61,972 bases of DNA. Source: Candidatus Dojkabacteria bacterium (GTDB lineage: Bacteria > Patescibacteriota > Dojkabacteria > B142 > WJKM01). The first letter of the stretch is position 1. Each line of letters starts with the position of its first letter. Location of the stretch: the NCBI GenBank assembly GCA_014729085.1, contig WJKM01000009.1:1-61972 (forward strand), in the 5' to 3' direction. The notes beneath the pieces are model-generated. The model saw only the letters and a program-made list of their open reading frames with translations. It made no database searches and was not told where the DNA came from. Shown piece after piece: positions 27,492-35,795 of this stretch. A program made the position numbers and the translations under genes.

Positions 27492-27935
27492 ATGGCAGTT
27501 TTTGGAGATATTAATGAGGCTAAAGTACTTGGTAATATTACTCAAGATATTGAGTTAAGACATACACCGAGCGGTACACCTGTTACAAATTTTTCTGTTG
27601 CAACAAATAGAAGTTATAAAGTTGATGATGAATGGAAGGAAGAGGCTACTTTTCATAATATTGTTGTATGGGGTAATGATGCAGAATATTTAGCTCAAAG
27701 AGCTAGAAAAGGTACAAGAATTTATATCGGAGGTAGATTACAAACAAGGAGTTGGGAAGATCAGGATGGAAAAAAGAATTATAAAACAGAGATTGTATCA
27801 AATAAAATAATTTTACTTGACCGTTATGAAAAAGGAGAAAAAGAATCGATAGGAGACATAAAAAAGGAAAATGCTGAAAAAAAGAAGCAAACTAATAAAG
27901 AGGAAACAATCGATCCAGATGATTTGCCTTTTTAA
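27492..27935 (+). CDS. ssb: Single-stranded DNA-binding protein
   Basis: 147 residues. The OB fold (about 1-110) has the usual GNITQDIELRHTPSGTPVTNFSVATNR and TFHNIVVWG segments and WEDQDGKKNYKTEIV. A short charged linker ends in the acidic tip DPDDLPF, which binds partner proteins such as RecG, RecO or PriA. It lies between a pseudogene and the cohesin-like gene, with no replication or ribosomal neighbours (rpsF/rpsR are absent here). Confidence 0.94.
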   Translation: MAVFGDINEAKVLGNITQDIELRHTPSGTPVTNFSVATNRSYKVDDEWKEEATFHNIVVWGNDAEYLAQRARKGTRIYIGGRLQTRSWEDQDGKKNYKTEIVSNKIILLDRYEKGEKESIGDIKKENAEKKKQTNKEETIDPDDLPF

Positions 27936-27961
27936 ATATATTAATTTTTATGTGTAAATAA

Positions 27962-28618
27962 ATGAAAAGTTTGGACATTTTAATTGTCATATTAGTTATA
28001 TTGGTCTTAGCTTCAGGAGGGTTCCTGGGTTATTTGGTATATACAAATTATTTTCAAGAGAATGCTACAAATGGAAACAATGGGACAGGTCCCACCGAAG
28101 TAGTAAAACCCCTTTGTATTGATGCAGATGATGATGGTTATGGAGAGAATTGTGCACTTGGGCCTGACTGTGATGATACCGAATACGAAAGAAATCTTGA
28201 ATGCAAGATACTTGAAGGAAATATTAATTTGGTTGGGGAGAGTGTTAATTATAGTGTAGGCGATGAAGTACAACTTGATGTTGTAATAGAAGACTTAGTT
28301 GAACCAGAAGAAAAATTAGATGATCTAAAATTAAGAGTTGATTATGATACAAATTTACTTGAATTTAAGAAATTTGAACCTAATGATTCCGTGATTGAAC
28401 CTTTGGTGATGGATCTCGATTTACCTGATAAGATAGGTTATGATTTAATTGCATTAACTGAAGGAGACGGCTTAAAAGATGGAGATAAGATAGGAACTTT
28501 AATATTTGAAACAAAAGAGACAGGACTTGCTAACGTAAAGGTTTCCGAGGATACAAGAATTGCTCGTTTATTTGAACTCGAGGGTGGTGGAGGTACTGTA
28601 GATATACCAATACAATAG
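27962..28618 (+). CDS. Membrane-anchored protein with MopE-like and cohesin-like domains
   Basis: 218 residues. A membrane segment (about 5-27) and linker precede a Cys/Asp motif CIDADDDGYGENCALGPDCDD (one residue more than a 20-residue quote, shown at about 53-73; key Cys at 53, 65 and 71) that resembles MopE-type metal-binding repeats. Residues about 82-218 fit a cohesin-like beta sandwich: VGDEVQLDVVIEDL, LDDLKLRVDYDTNLLEFKKF, DGDKIGTLIFETKETGLANV. Cohesins bind dockerins, and dockerin-like modules are present in the two surface proteins at 5600-10463. A direct pairing is inference only. Confidence 0.6.
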   Translation: MKSLDILIVILVILVLASGGFLGYLVYTNYFQENATNGNNGTGPTEVVKPLCIDADDDGYGENCALGPDCDDTEYERNLECKILEGNINLVGESVNYSVGDEVQLDVVIEDLVEPEEKLDDLKLRVDYDTNLLEFKKFEPNDSVIEPLVMDLDLPDKIGYDLIALTEGDGLKDGDKIGTLIFETKETGLANVKVSEDTRIARLFELEGGGGTVDIPIQ

Positions 28619-28645
28619 TTAAGACAATTGCTTGTATGATTTTTC

Positions 28646-28679
28646 AACTCAGCTAGTCCGTTAACTAGCTGAGTTTTTG
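28646..28679 (+). terminator. Intrinsic terminator after the cohesin-like gene
   Basis: AACTCAGCTAGT (28646-28657) pairs perfectly with ACTAGCTGAGTT (28664-28675), with a CCGTTA loop and TTTTT after it. Confidence 0.92.
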
Positions 28680-28740
28680 TTACATTTTTCTTTAAATTTG
28701 CTAATATAAAGATAATAAATTATGTTTAAGGGGCAAGAAA

Positions 28741-29811
28741 ATGTCTAGATCAACAAAGACAAACATGATTAATCACAAATATTTTTTCTATATATTATTA
28801 GTAGTTATCCTTTTTTTAACTTATTTACTGATATCTTCTTATATTCCTTTAGTTATCTTTTCATTTTTGACTGCAGTTCTGGTTAGTCCCCTATATGATT
28901 ATATTTATAAAATCACAAAACAAAAGAAATTATTATCTACCTCAATCTCAATTTTCATTGTTTTTTTGTGTTTTTTTGTACCATTACTATTTGTAGGCAA
29001 TATGATTATTAATCAAGCAAATGATTTTCAAGAGGATCTACAGACCTATATTTATAATAATCAAAATGGTTTAGACGATAGTCTAAACTTAATAAATGAA
29101 AGGATTCAAAAATTACCAGGAGTAAATATAGAATTAACTGAAGAAGGTATTGCAACTTTTATACAAGATAGTGTTGATTCAATAATAAATTTGTTTATAT
29201 CGAATTTTACAAACATTACATTTTCTTCCATAAATTTTGTTGGTAATTTAATAATTTATATATTACTATTTGCTCATTTTCTTCCCAATAAAGAAAAGAT
29301 AATTAATTACATTAAACTTTTAAGTCCATTGGATGATGAGATTGATGACATGTATATAAAAAGAGTGTTTGCTATGGCAAATTCCATGCTAAAAGGAACT
29401 TTGTTGATTGCTTTTGTTCAGGCATCTGTATCAGGAATTGTCTTATGGCTGTTCGGAGTGGATTATGTAATCTTTTGGACTATTCTCATGATTATTCTTG
29501 GAATAATTCCTATGATTGGTACAAGTTTTATTTCGGTTCCAATTGGTATCGCATTAATACTTGCAGGGCACGTTTTTGAGGGGATATTCATTGCATTATT
29601 TTCTTTAGTAGTAGTCTCACAGATTGATAACTTAATGAGAGCAACCTTAATTCCAAAAGATGCAAAAATTCATCCTATGCTTCTACTTTTAAGTTTAGTA
29701 GGAGGTATTAAGTTATTTGCTGGATTTGGTTTCCTTTATGGCCCTTTAATTATGATTCTTTTAGTTACAACCATAGAAGTTTATCTAAAATATTACAAAA
29801 AGAAAGATTAA
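28741..29811 (+). CDS. AI-2E family (PerM/YdiK-type) permease
   Basis: 356 residues with the eight-helix layout of the family: paired helices at the start, a soluble stretch (about 90-145, NQANDFQEDLQTYIYNN onwards), then membrane segments with WTILMIILGIIPMIGT, the conserved proline-rich GLP/IPMIG region, and a final LLLLSLVGGIKLFAGFGFLYGPL. Family members are reported as exporters of AI-2, sodium/proton exchangers or of unknown cargo, so the substrate is open. A GGGG near 28731 may act as a weak ribosome-binding site. It converges on the cupin gene, overlapping by 4 nt. Confidence 0.85.
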   Translation: MSRSTKTNMINHKYFFYILLVVILFLTYLLISSYIPLVIFSFLTAVLVSPLYDYIYKITKQKKLLSTSISIFIVFLCFFVPLLFVGNMIINQANDFQEDLQTYIYNNQNGLDDSLNLINERIQKLPGVNIELTEEGIATFIQDSVDSIINLFISNFTNITFSSINFVGNLIIYILLFAHFLPNKEKIINYIKLLSPLDDEIDDMYIKRVFAMANSMLKGTLLIAFVQASVSGIVLWLFGVDYVIFWTILMIILGIIPMIGTSFISVPIGIALILAGHVFEGIFIALFSLVVVSQIDNLMRATLIPKDAKIHPMLLLLSLVGGIKLFAGFGFLYGPLIMILLVTTIEVYLKYYKKKD

Positions 29812-30155
29812 ACCTTCTTTATAGTTTCCTCTTGTTGTTCATTCCATGGAGGAGTTGAGTTTAATAACATCTTGAGTTTCCCTTTATAATAAAATTTATT
29901 CCCTGCTGGAATTACTATCAAATCTCCCTTTTTACACTTTTCTTTATGTCCTTCTATCTGAAAATATCCATGACCTTCTAAGATATAGTAAATAAAATCG
30001 CTTTCTTTCTGTTTGATTTCTGTTTCGTGTCCAGAATCTGTTTCTATGATTAAGAATTTTGTCTTGTCTGTTAATGAATTCATTGGATAAATTTTACCTT
30101 TGATACCTACTTTATTAAAAGTATATTTTGTAGGTTCACTAAGTACATACATCAT
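29808..30155 (-). CDS. Cupin-domain protein
   Basis: 115 residues, a single small cupin. The two cupin motifs are recognisable as DFIYYILEGHGYFQIEGHKE and KKGDLIVIPAGNKFYYKG, though the metal-binding histidines are largely lost in the first (only a Gly-His-Gly and later His remain). It may be a sugar-isomerase-like or binding protein; no substrate is evident. It lies 14 nt downstream of the MFS gene on the same strand, so they probably form an operon. Confidence 0.7.
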   Translation of the reverse strand: MMYVLSEPTKYTFNKVGIKGKIYPMNSLTDKTKFLIIETDSGHETEIKQKESDFIYYILEGHGYFQIEGHKEKCKKGDLIVIPAGNKFYYKGKLKMLLNSTPPWNEQQEETIKKV

Positions 30156-30169
30156 GTTAAATTAATAAA

Positions 30170-31357
30170 TTATTGAGTTTTATTATGTAGAGATAATCCT
30201 ATTGGTAGGATTATTAGTAAGCTTAATATTCCAAGTATTGTATATAAACTCCCAGTTCCTAGATTATCAATAATAGTTCCTGATAGAGAAACTATTAGAA
30301 TATAAACTAAACTAACATATAGATTTAAAGTCGAGACAGCTGTTGCCCTGTACTTTGACCTGAATTCTTTATTGGTTACCTTATCGAGTATTATGAATCT
30401 TAATGTAGAAGAGATAGTCATTGTGAAAAGAAGTATTGTTCCCATGGTTTTATCGGATATGATTGCGGGAAGAGTTGAGATTATTATTATTAAAGGAAAA
30501 AATAAAAAAGCACCGAATTTATCAATAAATTTATCTATTCTTAATAGTTTAATAATAATAAATGAGTTGATAAATCTAATTATGGCAAATAACCAACTTT
30601 TTCCAAGCTCTGTATAACCGATACTTGAAGCATAAATTTGATTTAAAAATATTTGAGTACTCCAAGTTAATCCACCGACTAGAGAATAAAATAATGTTAA
30701 TTTTTTTACATAGCTATTAGCTAAGGTTTCTCTGATTCCAATCTTTGTTTGTTCGATGTAATTTTTTAATGTAAATTTTTCTGTATCAATTTTTGGTTCC
30801 TGCATTATTAAAGTAATTATTGCAGCTAGGATTAAACATATTGAGTAAACTAAATAGGGAAGGGGCTTATATAAGTCAAAGAGATATCCTGCTAAAATTG
30901 AAGAGACTATCAATCCTGCCTGTGTAAATAAATTATTGGTTGACATTATTTTGGAAAAGTCTTTTTCGTTATTTCTTTCAAGAAGAGAATCATATATTAA
31001 AGCAGTGTCTGCACCTGACCTTAAGGCATCACCAACTCCCCGAAAAATAGCAGCAATTATTATATAGTTTGCATTAAGAGCTTGAGCAATAATTATTAAT
31101 CCAAAAGCTTCAACAAGAAAACCGAGCATTACACTATATTTTCTTCCAATTAGATCGGCTAAAGCACCTGTGGGAAGTTCCAAGAACGCTGTAAGGGCAA
31201 ATCTAGATGCTGAAATTAATGACATTTGAGTAAATGTTATAAATTGTCTTTCATATGCAACCCAAATAGGTACGAAAAAAATTAAAAAACTTAGAAAGTT
31301 CACTGCATAAAACAAGGGAATATTTTTTTTTAATCTAATTTTATAGTTATTCATCAA
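30170..31357 (-). CDS. MFS transporter
   Basis: 395 residues with about twelve membrane segments. After helix 2 the MFS signature appears as GALADLIGRKYSVMLGF, matching G-x-x-x-D-x-x-G-R-x. The helix 4-5 region FRGVGDALRSGADTALIYD is typical of drug/sugar efflux-type members (DHA-like). Substrate unknown. Divergent from the MGMT-like gene, with a shared 130-nt promoter region containing TATAAT-like boxes. Confidence 0.85.
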   Translation of the reverse strand: MMNNYKIRLKKNIPLFYAVNFLSFLIFFVPIWVAYERQFITFTQMSLISASRFALTAFLELPTGALADLIGRKYSVMLGFLVEAFGLIIIAQALNANYIIIAAIFRGVGDALRSGADTALIYDSLLERNNEKDFSKIMSTNNLFTQAGLIVSSILAGYLFDLYKPLPYLVYSICLILAAIITLIMQEPKIDTEKFTLKNYIEQTKIGIRETLANSYVKKLTLFYSLVGGLTWSTQIFLNQIYASSIGYTELGKSWLFAIIRFINSFIIIKLLRIDKFIDKFGAFLFFPLIIIISTLPAIISDKTMGTILLFTMTISSTLRFIILDKVTNKEFRSKYRATAVSTLNLYVSLVYILIVSLSGTIIDNLGTGSLYTILGILSLLIILPIGLSLHNKTQ

Positions 31358-31488
31358 CGAGATACTAAAACCAACATAATGAAGAAAAGCAGTATTCTTA
31401 TAATTATACTGAATTTTTGATGTATAATGTAGTATTGAGTTTGATCTAATATTAAAGAAATATTTAAAAATATAAATTTATTTAACAA

Positions 31489-31809
31489 ATGCAAAAAGAT
31501 AAAAAAAAGGCTGTTTTAGAATTATTAAGTAAAATTCCAAAAGGGAAGGTAGTAACTTATAAACAAATATCTGATTTTTTAGATATAAACTCTCCCCAAT
31601 TTGTTGGAAAAATCTTAGGAAATAACCCTGATCCTTCGAAATATCCATGCCACAGGGTAGTTTACAGAGATGGGAAACTTAGTCCAAAATATAGTTTTGG
31701 AGGAGAGAAAGCCCAAAAAAAGAAGTTGGAAGAGGAAGGTGTAAGATTTTCCGGAGATCGTGTTGATTTAAAAAGGAGCCTGTATCTCTTTGTTGGGACT
31801 CCTAGATAA
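31489..31809 (+). CDS. MGMT-like DNA-binding domain protein with PCHRVV motif
   Basis: 106 residues, corresponding to only the C-terminal domain of O6-alkylguanine-DNA alkyltransferase. The helix-turn-helix GKVVTYKQISDFL and the active-site PCHRVV (about 54-59) with the acceptor Cys are present, so it is a Cys-containing short MGMT and not an alkyltransferase-like protein, which has Trp at that place. It could repair alkylated guanine in DNA. The following 320 nt hold the Cys attenuators. Confidence 0.82.
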   Translation: MQKDKKKAVLELLSKIPKGKVVTYKQISDFLDINSPQFVGKILGNNPDPSKYPCHRVVYRDGKLSPKYSFGGEKAQKKKLEEEGVRFSGDRVDLKRSLYLFVGTPR

Positions 31810-31818
31810 AATTTTGAA

Positions 31819-31847
31819 TTGACTATAGCGTTTTGTACTGATAAAAT
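31819..31847 (+). promoter_or_regulatory. Promoter of the Cys-attenuator/cysteine synthase transcript
   Basis: TTGACT (31819-31824) and TAAAAT (31842-31847) with an exact 17-bp spacer. Transcription should start near 31854, only one or two bases before the leader-A ATG at 31856, so the mRNA is probably leaderless or almost so. Confidence 0.8.
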
Positions 31848-31855
31848 TAAACACA

Positions 31856-31909
31856 ATGAATAAATATTTAAATTTAAAACAAAATTGTTGCTGTACTAAC
31901 TCTTTATAA
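31856..31909 (+). CDS. Cys leader peptide A (attenuator)
   Basis: A 17-residue ORF, MNKYLNLKQNCCCTNSL, with three consecutive Cys codons (TGT TGC TGT at 31886-31894) directly before hairpin segment 1. Its last codons encode segment 1 (CTAACTCTT, 31896-31904). This is the arrangement of amino-acid-specific leader peptides such as TrpL. It is too short for ordinary gene calling. Confidence 0.85.
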   Translation: MNKYLNLKQNCCCTNSL

Positions 31910-31978
31910 GGGTTAGATACTCTATTTTTTGAATTTAAATAAAGTAACAATAACTAACCCTTCGAGGTTAGTTTTTTT
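31896..31978 (+). promoter_or_regulatory. Attenuator A of the Cys unit (antiterminator and terminator)
   Basis: Four segments: 1 CTAACTCTT (31896-31904), 2 AAGGGTTAG (31908-31916), 3 CTAACCCTT (31954-31962), 4 GGTTAGT (31966-31972) with a T-run to 31978. 1:2 pairs over 9 bp (one G-U), 2:3 over 9 perfect bp (antiterminator), 3:4 as ACTAACC/GGTTAGT with CTTCGA loop (terminator). A ribosome paused at the Cys codons would cover segment 1 and favour 2:3, so read-through rises when Cys-tRNA is short. Confidence 0.88.
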
Positions 31979-31986
31979 ATACATTT

Positions 31987-32055
31987 ATGAAATATATTTT
32001 AAAAAATTTAAAAATTCAATTCTGTTGCTGTAAAGATCCGCCTTGTTGTAGCTGA
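31987..32055 (+). CDS. Cys leader peptide B (attenuator)
   Basis: A 22-residue ORF starting 9 nt after the first T-run. It contains three consecutive Cys codons (TGT TGC TGT, 32023-32031) and two more near the end (TGT TGT, 32044-32049) before AGC TGA. The TGTTGCTGT block is the same as in leader A, which suggests tandem duplication. Confidence 0.85.
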   Translation: MKYILKNLKIQFCCCKDPPCCS

Positions 32056-32112
32056 TTTGTTGAATATGCAAATATTACTACTAAACTAGTCAGCTTAAGG
32101 ACTAGTTTTTTT
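32014..32112 (+). promoter_or_regulatory. Attenuator B of the Cys unit
   Basis: Terminator: AAACTAGTC (32083-32091) with GACTAGTTT (32100-32108), loop of 8, T-run to 32112. Antiterminator candidate: AGCTGA (32050-32055, overlapping the leader stop) with TCAGCT (32090-32095), which would break the terminator base. ATTCAA (32014-32019) can pair with TTGAAT (32060-32065). The antiterminator is weaker than in A. Confidence 0.75.
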
Positions 32113-32130
32113 ATTTTTTAAATAATTATT

Positions 32131-33027
32131 ATGAAAATTCCAAGTTTAATAGAGTCGATTGGTAATACACCGCTTATTAATATACAGAATCTCAAATTAG
32201 ACAATAAAGTTAACATTTATGGCAAGTTCGAGGGAGCAAATCCTGGAGGCTCAATAAAGGATAGACCTTCCCTTTATATGATTGAAAAGGCCGAGCAGTC
32301 AGGTGAGTTAACTAAGGATAAAATTATTTTAGAAGCAACCTCAGGAAATACTGGAATAGGACTTGCTATGATTGCAGCCTACAAAGGTTATAGATCTACA
32401 TTTGTTCTATCGGAAAATGCAAGTAAAGAAAGAATTCAGATAATGAAGGCTTTTGGTTCCAAATTAATACTTACACCAAGTTCAGCAGGAACTAATGGCC
32501 CTACATATAAAGTAAGGGAGATGCTTGCTGACAATCCTGAGAAATACTTTTTCCCGAATCAATATGATAATGAAAATAATTCACTAGCACATTACGAAAC
32601 CACAGGTCCGGAAATATGGGAACAAACGGAAGGGAAAATTGATATCTTCATTGCGGGTATAGGCACTTCAGGAACTTTGATGGGAATAGGGCGATATCTT
32701 AAGGAGAAGAATAATAAGATAAAGATTGTAGGTATTGAACCACCTAAAGGACATAAAATTCAAGGATTGAAGAACATGATAGAAGCGATTACTCCAAAGA
32801 TATTCTATCCTGAGGATTTCGTTGATGATTTTGTTGAGATAAACGATGATGAGGCATTTCAGATGACAAAAAAAATCGCAAAGCGTGAGGGGTTATTTGT
32901 GGGAATGTCCTCAGGAGCTGCTGTAGCAGGAGCCTTGAAGATTGCTAAACAAATGGATTCGGGTAACATAGTAACAATTTTACCGGATAGAGGAGATAGA
33001 TATTTAAGTACAAATTTGTTTGATTGA
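32131..33027 (+). CDS. cysK: Cysteine synthase (PLP-dependent, CysK/CysM family)
   Basis: 298 residues of the fold-type II PLP family. The PLP-Lys lies in GGSIKDRPS (about residue 42), the substrate loop is ATSGNTGIGL, the phosphate loop GIGTSGTLMGIGR, and the C-terminal Ser-bearing GMSSGAA. It makes Cys from an activated serine and sulfide (or a related replacement); CysK versus CysM or phosphoserine-type specificity is not resolved. Two Cys-codon attenuators precede it and cysS follows, so it belongs to a Cys-responsive unit. A weak hairpin with T-run after the stop (33024-33053, TTGAC/GTCAA) may end part of the transcripts. Confidence 0.9.
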   Translation: MKIPSLIESIGNTPLINIQNLKLDNKVNIYGKFEGANPGGSIKDRPSLYMIEKAEQSGELTKDKIILEATSGNTGIGLAMIAAYKGYRSTFVLSENASKERIQIMKAFGSKLILTPSSAGTNGPTYKVREMLADNPEKYFFPNQYDNENNSLAHYETTGPEIWEQTEGKIDIFIAGIGTSGTLMGIGRYLKEKNNKIKIVGIEPPKGHKIQGLKNMIEAITPKIFYPEDFVDDFVEINDDEAFQMTKKIAKREGLFVGMSSGAAVAGALKIAKQMDSGNIVTILPDRGDRYLSTNLFD

Positions 33028-33187
33028 CTTAATTTATAAACTGTCAAGTTTTTATTCTATTTATTTCAATTCCATGACATATGATATTTTAAGATTCTTT
33101 GCTTCAAAATTATTTAGTTCTATATATTTCTTATTTTATTTATAATAGAAATATAATCCATAAATCTTTATTTTTTATTATCTAAAA

Positions 33188-34606
33188 ATGTTAAAAGTAT
33201 ACAATACTCTTTCACGAAAACTTGATGAATTTAAACCTATTGATAAAGGGAAAATTCGTTTCTATCATTGCGGCCCTACAGTGTACTGGACACAGCATAT
33301 CGGGAATTTGCGAGGTATGGCTATGGGAGATTTAATCAGACGGAGCTTGATATATTTAGGATATGAGGTGAAGTATGTAAGGAATTATACGGATTTCGGG
33401 CATTTGACATCGGATGCGGATGTTGGTGAGGATAAGATGGAAAAAGGAGCTAAAAGAGAAGGCTTAACACCTGAGGAAGTAGCTGATAAGTATATTGCTC
33501 AATTTGAAAGGGACACCGAAGCGCTTAATCTTCTCGAGCCTACTATTAAAGCACGGGCGACGGACTATATTGATGATATGATCAAAATGATTGAAGTTCT
33601 TGTTGAAAAAGGATATGCATATGTCACCCCTAAAGCTATATATTTTGAAGTTGCAAAATTTCCGAATTATACTGAATTATCTAGGCGCAACCTTGAAAAG
33701 GATAAAGCAGGTGCAGGATTTGGATCAGTTCAAGATTCGGATAAAAAAGATCCTGCTGATTTTGCTTTATGGTTTTTTAAAACTGGTGCACACGAGAATG
33801 CATTGCAGTATTGGCCTTCTCCTTTTGAATCTCCTGAAGTTGAGAATGGGGAAGGAATTCCTGGATGGCACCTGGAGTGTTCTACTATGGCCAATGTAAA
33901 TTTAGGAGCAACCCTTGATATCCATATGGGGGGAGTCGAGCATATTTCTATTCATCATCCTAATGAAATTGCTCAAAGTGAAAGTGCTAACGGTGTAAAA
34001 TATGTAAACTATTGGATTCATAATGAACATCTAATGGTAGATGGAGAGAAGATGTCGAAATCTCTTGGTAATGTTTATAATCTTGCAAGCATTGTTGAAA
34101 AAGCTTTCACCCCGATGGATTTAAGATACTTTTATCTTCAGGCTCAATATAGATCTAAGCAGAATTTTACAACTGAAGCTTTGGAGGGAGCGAAGAATGC
34201 ATATAAAAAGATGGTTGATAGAGTAAGAGTCTTAAATCAGAACATCGAAGAGAAGGGGAGTATAGATAAAAGTTTCAAGAATGAATTTGTTAAGACACTT
34301 GAAGATGATTTTAATATTCCAGAAGCTCTTGCAGTAAGCTGGGAGCTTTTAAAGGCAGATATTAATGATAATGATAAATTAGCAACTATACTAGATTTTG
34401 ATAGAGTTCTAGGCCTAAATCTCCTCGATAAAGCCGAGAAAGAAATTGAAATTCCTGAAGAAGTAGAAAAATTACTTAAACGAAGGAAGGAAGCTAGAGA
34501 AAATAAAGAATGGGAAAAATCTGATGAGTTCCGCGATAAATTAGAAAATGACTTTAATATAAAAGTAAAGGATACAGAAGAGGGGCAAATAATCGATACA
34601 ATTTAA
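33188..34606 (+). CDS. cysS: Cysteinyl-tRNA synthetase
   Basis: 472 residues, complete. Class I motifs are seen as HIGN in CGPTVYWTQHIGNLRG (about 27-43) and KMSKSLGN (about 276). The zinc ligands include the Cys of YHCGPT and the C/H of GWHLECSTM. It charges tRNA-Cys. It lies 160 nt after cysteine synthase, with TATAAT-like sequences at about 33140-33155, so it may have its own promoter besides read-through from the Cys attenuators. A HAD gene follows 20 nt later. Confidence 0.95.
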   Translation: MLKVYNTLSRKLDEFKPIDKGKIRFYHCGPTVYWTQHIGNLRGMAMGDLIRRSLIYLGYEVKYVRNYTDFGHLTSDADVGEDKMEKGAKREGLTPEEVADKYIAQFERDTEALNLLEPTIKARATDYIDDMIKMIEVLVEKGYAYVTPKAIYFEVAKFPNYTELSRRNLEKDKAGAGFGSVQDSDKKDPADFALWFFKTGAHENALQYWPSPFESPEVENGEGIPGWHLECSTMANVNLGATLDIHMGGVEHISIHHPNEIAQSESANGVKYVNYWIHNEHLMVDGEKMSKSLGNVYNLASIVEKAFTPMDLRYFYLQAQYRSKQNFTTEALEGAKNAYKKMVDRVRVLNQNIEEKGSIDKSFKNEFVKTLEDDFNIPEALAVSWELLKADINDNDKLATILDFDRVLGLNLLDKAEKEIEIPEEVEKLLKRRKEARENKEWEKSDEFRDKLENDFNIKVKDTEEGQIIDTI

Positions 34607-34625
34607 TTTTAATTAAAAACAATAT

Positions 34626-35231
34626 ATGATAAAAGCAATCGTTTACGACTTGGACGGAATGGTCCTTACAGCTCCCAGATACTATACAGAAGAGTTAGAA
34701 AATAAATACAATATTCCACTAAGGGTTTCTCTTTTTTCTGGTGATGATTCCTTTAATCAATGTAAAAAAGGCGAAATTAGCTTTAATGAGTTTTTCAAAC
34801 CATATTATGAAAAATGGATAGAGTATCCCAAATATAATCTGACTTATGAGGAAGCAAAACAAGACTGGTTTAAATTTTCTAAATTGAATAAAGAAATATA
34901 TAAAATTGCTGCTAGTCTTGGAACAAAAGGCATTAAAAATTTAATACTTACTAATAATCTAAAGGCTAGAATTGAATATATAGATGAATTATATAAGTTA
35001 TCAGATATTTTTCAAATAATAGGAAGCTATGATTTAGGCTTATTAAAACCAGATCCAAAGATCTATGACAAGTTACTTGAAAAAGTAGATATAAAATCAT
35101 CAGAAGTATTAATATTTGATGATAAGTTAGAAAGTATAAGTAAATTAAAACAATTTGGTTTTAAGGCAGAGATTTATGAAAATAATACTCAGTTTATTGA
35201 TTTACTTGCAAAGTATAAAATATCCTTTTGA
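34626..35231 (+). CDS. HAD-superfamily hydrolase
   Basis: 201 residues. Motif I is YDLDGMVL (the second Asp present, Mg ligand), motif II LTNN, motif III Lys in GLLKPDPKIY and motif IV IFDDK. The cap is of the small helical C1 type (about 20-90). It is likely a phosphatase or phosphonatase-type enzyme of unknown substrate. It is 20 nt downstream of cysS and in the same direction. Confidence 0.82.
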   Translation: MIKAIVYDLDGMVLTAPRYYTEELENKYNIPLRVSLFSGDDSFNQCKKGEISFNEFFKPYYEKWIEYPKYNLTYEEAKQDWFKFSKLNKEIYKIAASLGTKGIKNLILTNNLKARIEYIDELYKLSDIFQIIGSYDLGLLKPDPKIYDKLLEKVDIKSSEVLIFDDKLESISKLKQFGFKAEIYENNTQFIDLLAKYKISF

Positions 35232-35255
35232 TAATTTATATCACAAGAAAATAAT

Positions 35256-35684
35256 TTATTGGCCATTGGTTTTACAGGCTTTTAGCCCATGAACTTCTAA
35301 GGCTTCAAGCATAGCAGGTGTTATATCTGAATTTACATGGGTAGGCCAAGTGAGAGAAGCCTGCATTATACCTTGTGTATCTCTCAAACCTGAACAAATT
35401 CCAAACATGGGATCAGCGCATGGACAGTCGTGGCAAACAACCGCCGAAGTACCATCGCATGTCCATAAGACTGAAGCAGCAGTATCATATCTGGTATGAA
35501 GCGTTGGGGATTCTTGTAAACCTAGTACAAGCATTGAGAAAGTTATTGGGTATAATTCGTCTCCTGGATTTAGATTGAATAGTTGTTTTGTTGTCTGTTG
35601 AGCTTCTAGCGGAGAAAGAGGGCCTTTACTAGTTATATTTCTGAGCATTCTCGATGGACGTAAATCACCATATAATTCATTCAT
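35256..35684 (-). CDS. Protein of unknown function with CHDCPC motif
   Basis: 142 residues, not recognised. It has a Cys cluster CHDCPCADPMFGIC (about 83-96) with further Cys at 75 and 136, which could bind a metal or form disulfides. There is no signal peptide. Codon use is less AT-rich than the neighbours, with many CCx, GCx and CTx codons, so recent acquisition is possible. It lies convergent to the HAD gene. Confidence 0.45.
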   Translation of the reverse strand: MNELYGDLRPSRMLRNITSKGPLSPLEAQQTTKQLFNLNPGDELYPITFSMLVLGLQESPTLHTRYDTAASVLWTCDGTSAVVCHDCPCADPMFGICSGLRDTQGIMQASLTWPTHVNSDITPAMLEALEVHGLKACKTNGQ

Positions 35685-35795
35685 CTATATTCATTAAGTT
35701 TTAAGCACAATAATTATTTCATATCTGTGTACTATAAACAATGAATTTGTAATATAGACAATATATTAGGCTTACGAAAAATTACCTAATTTACC

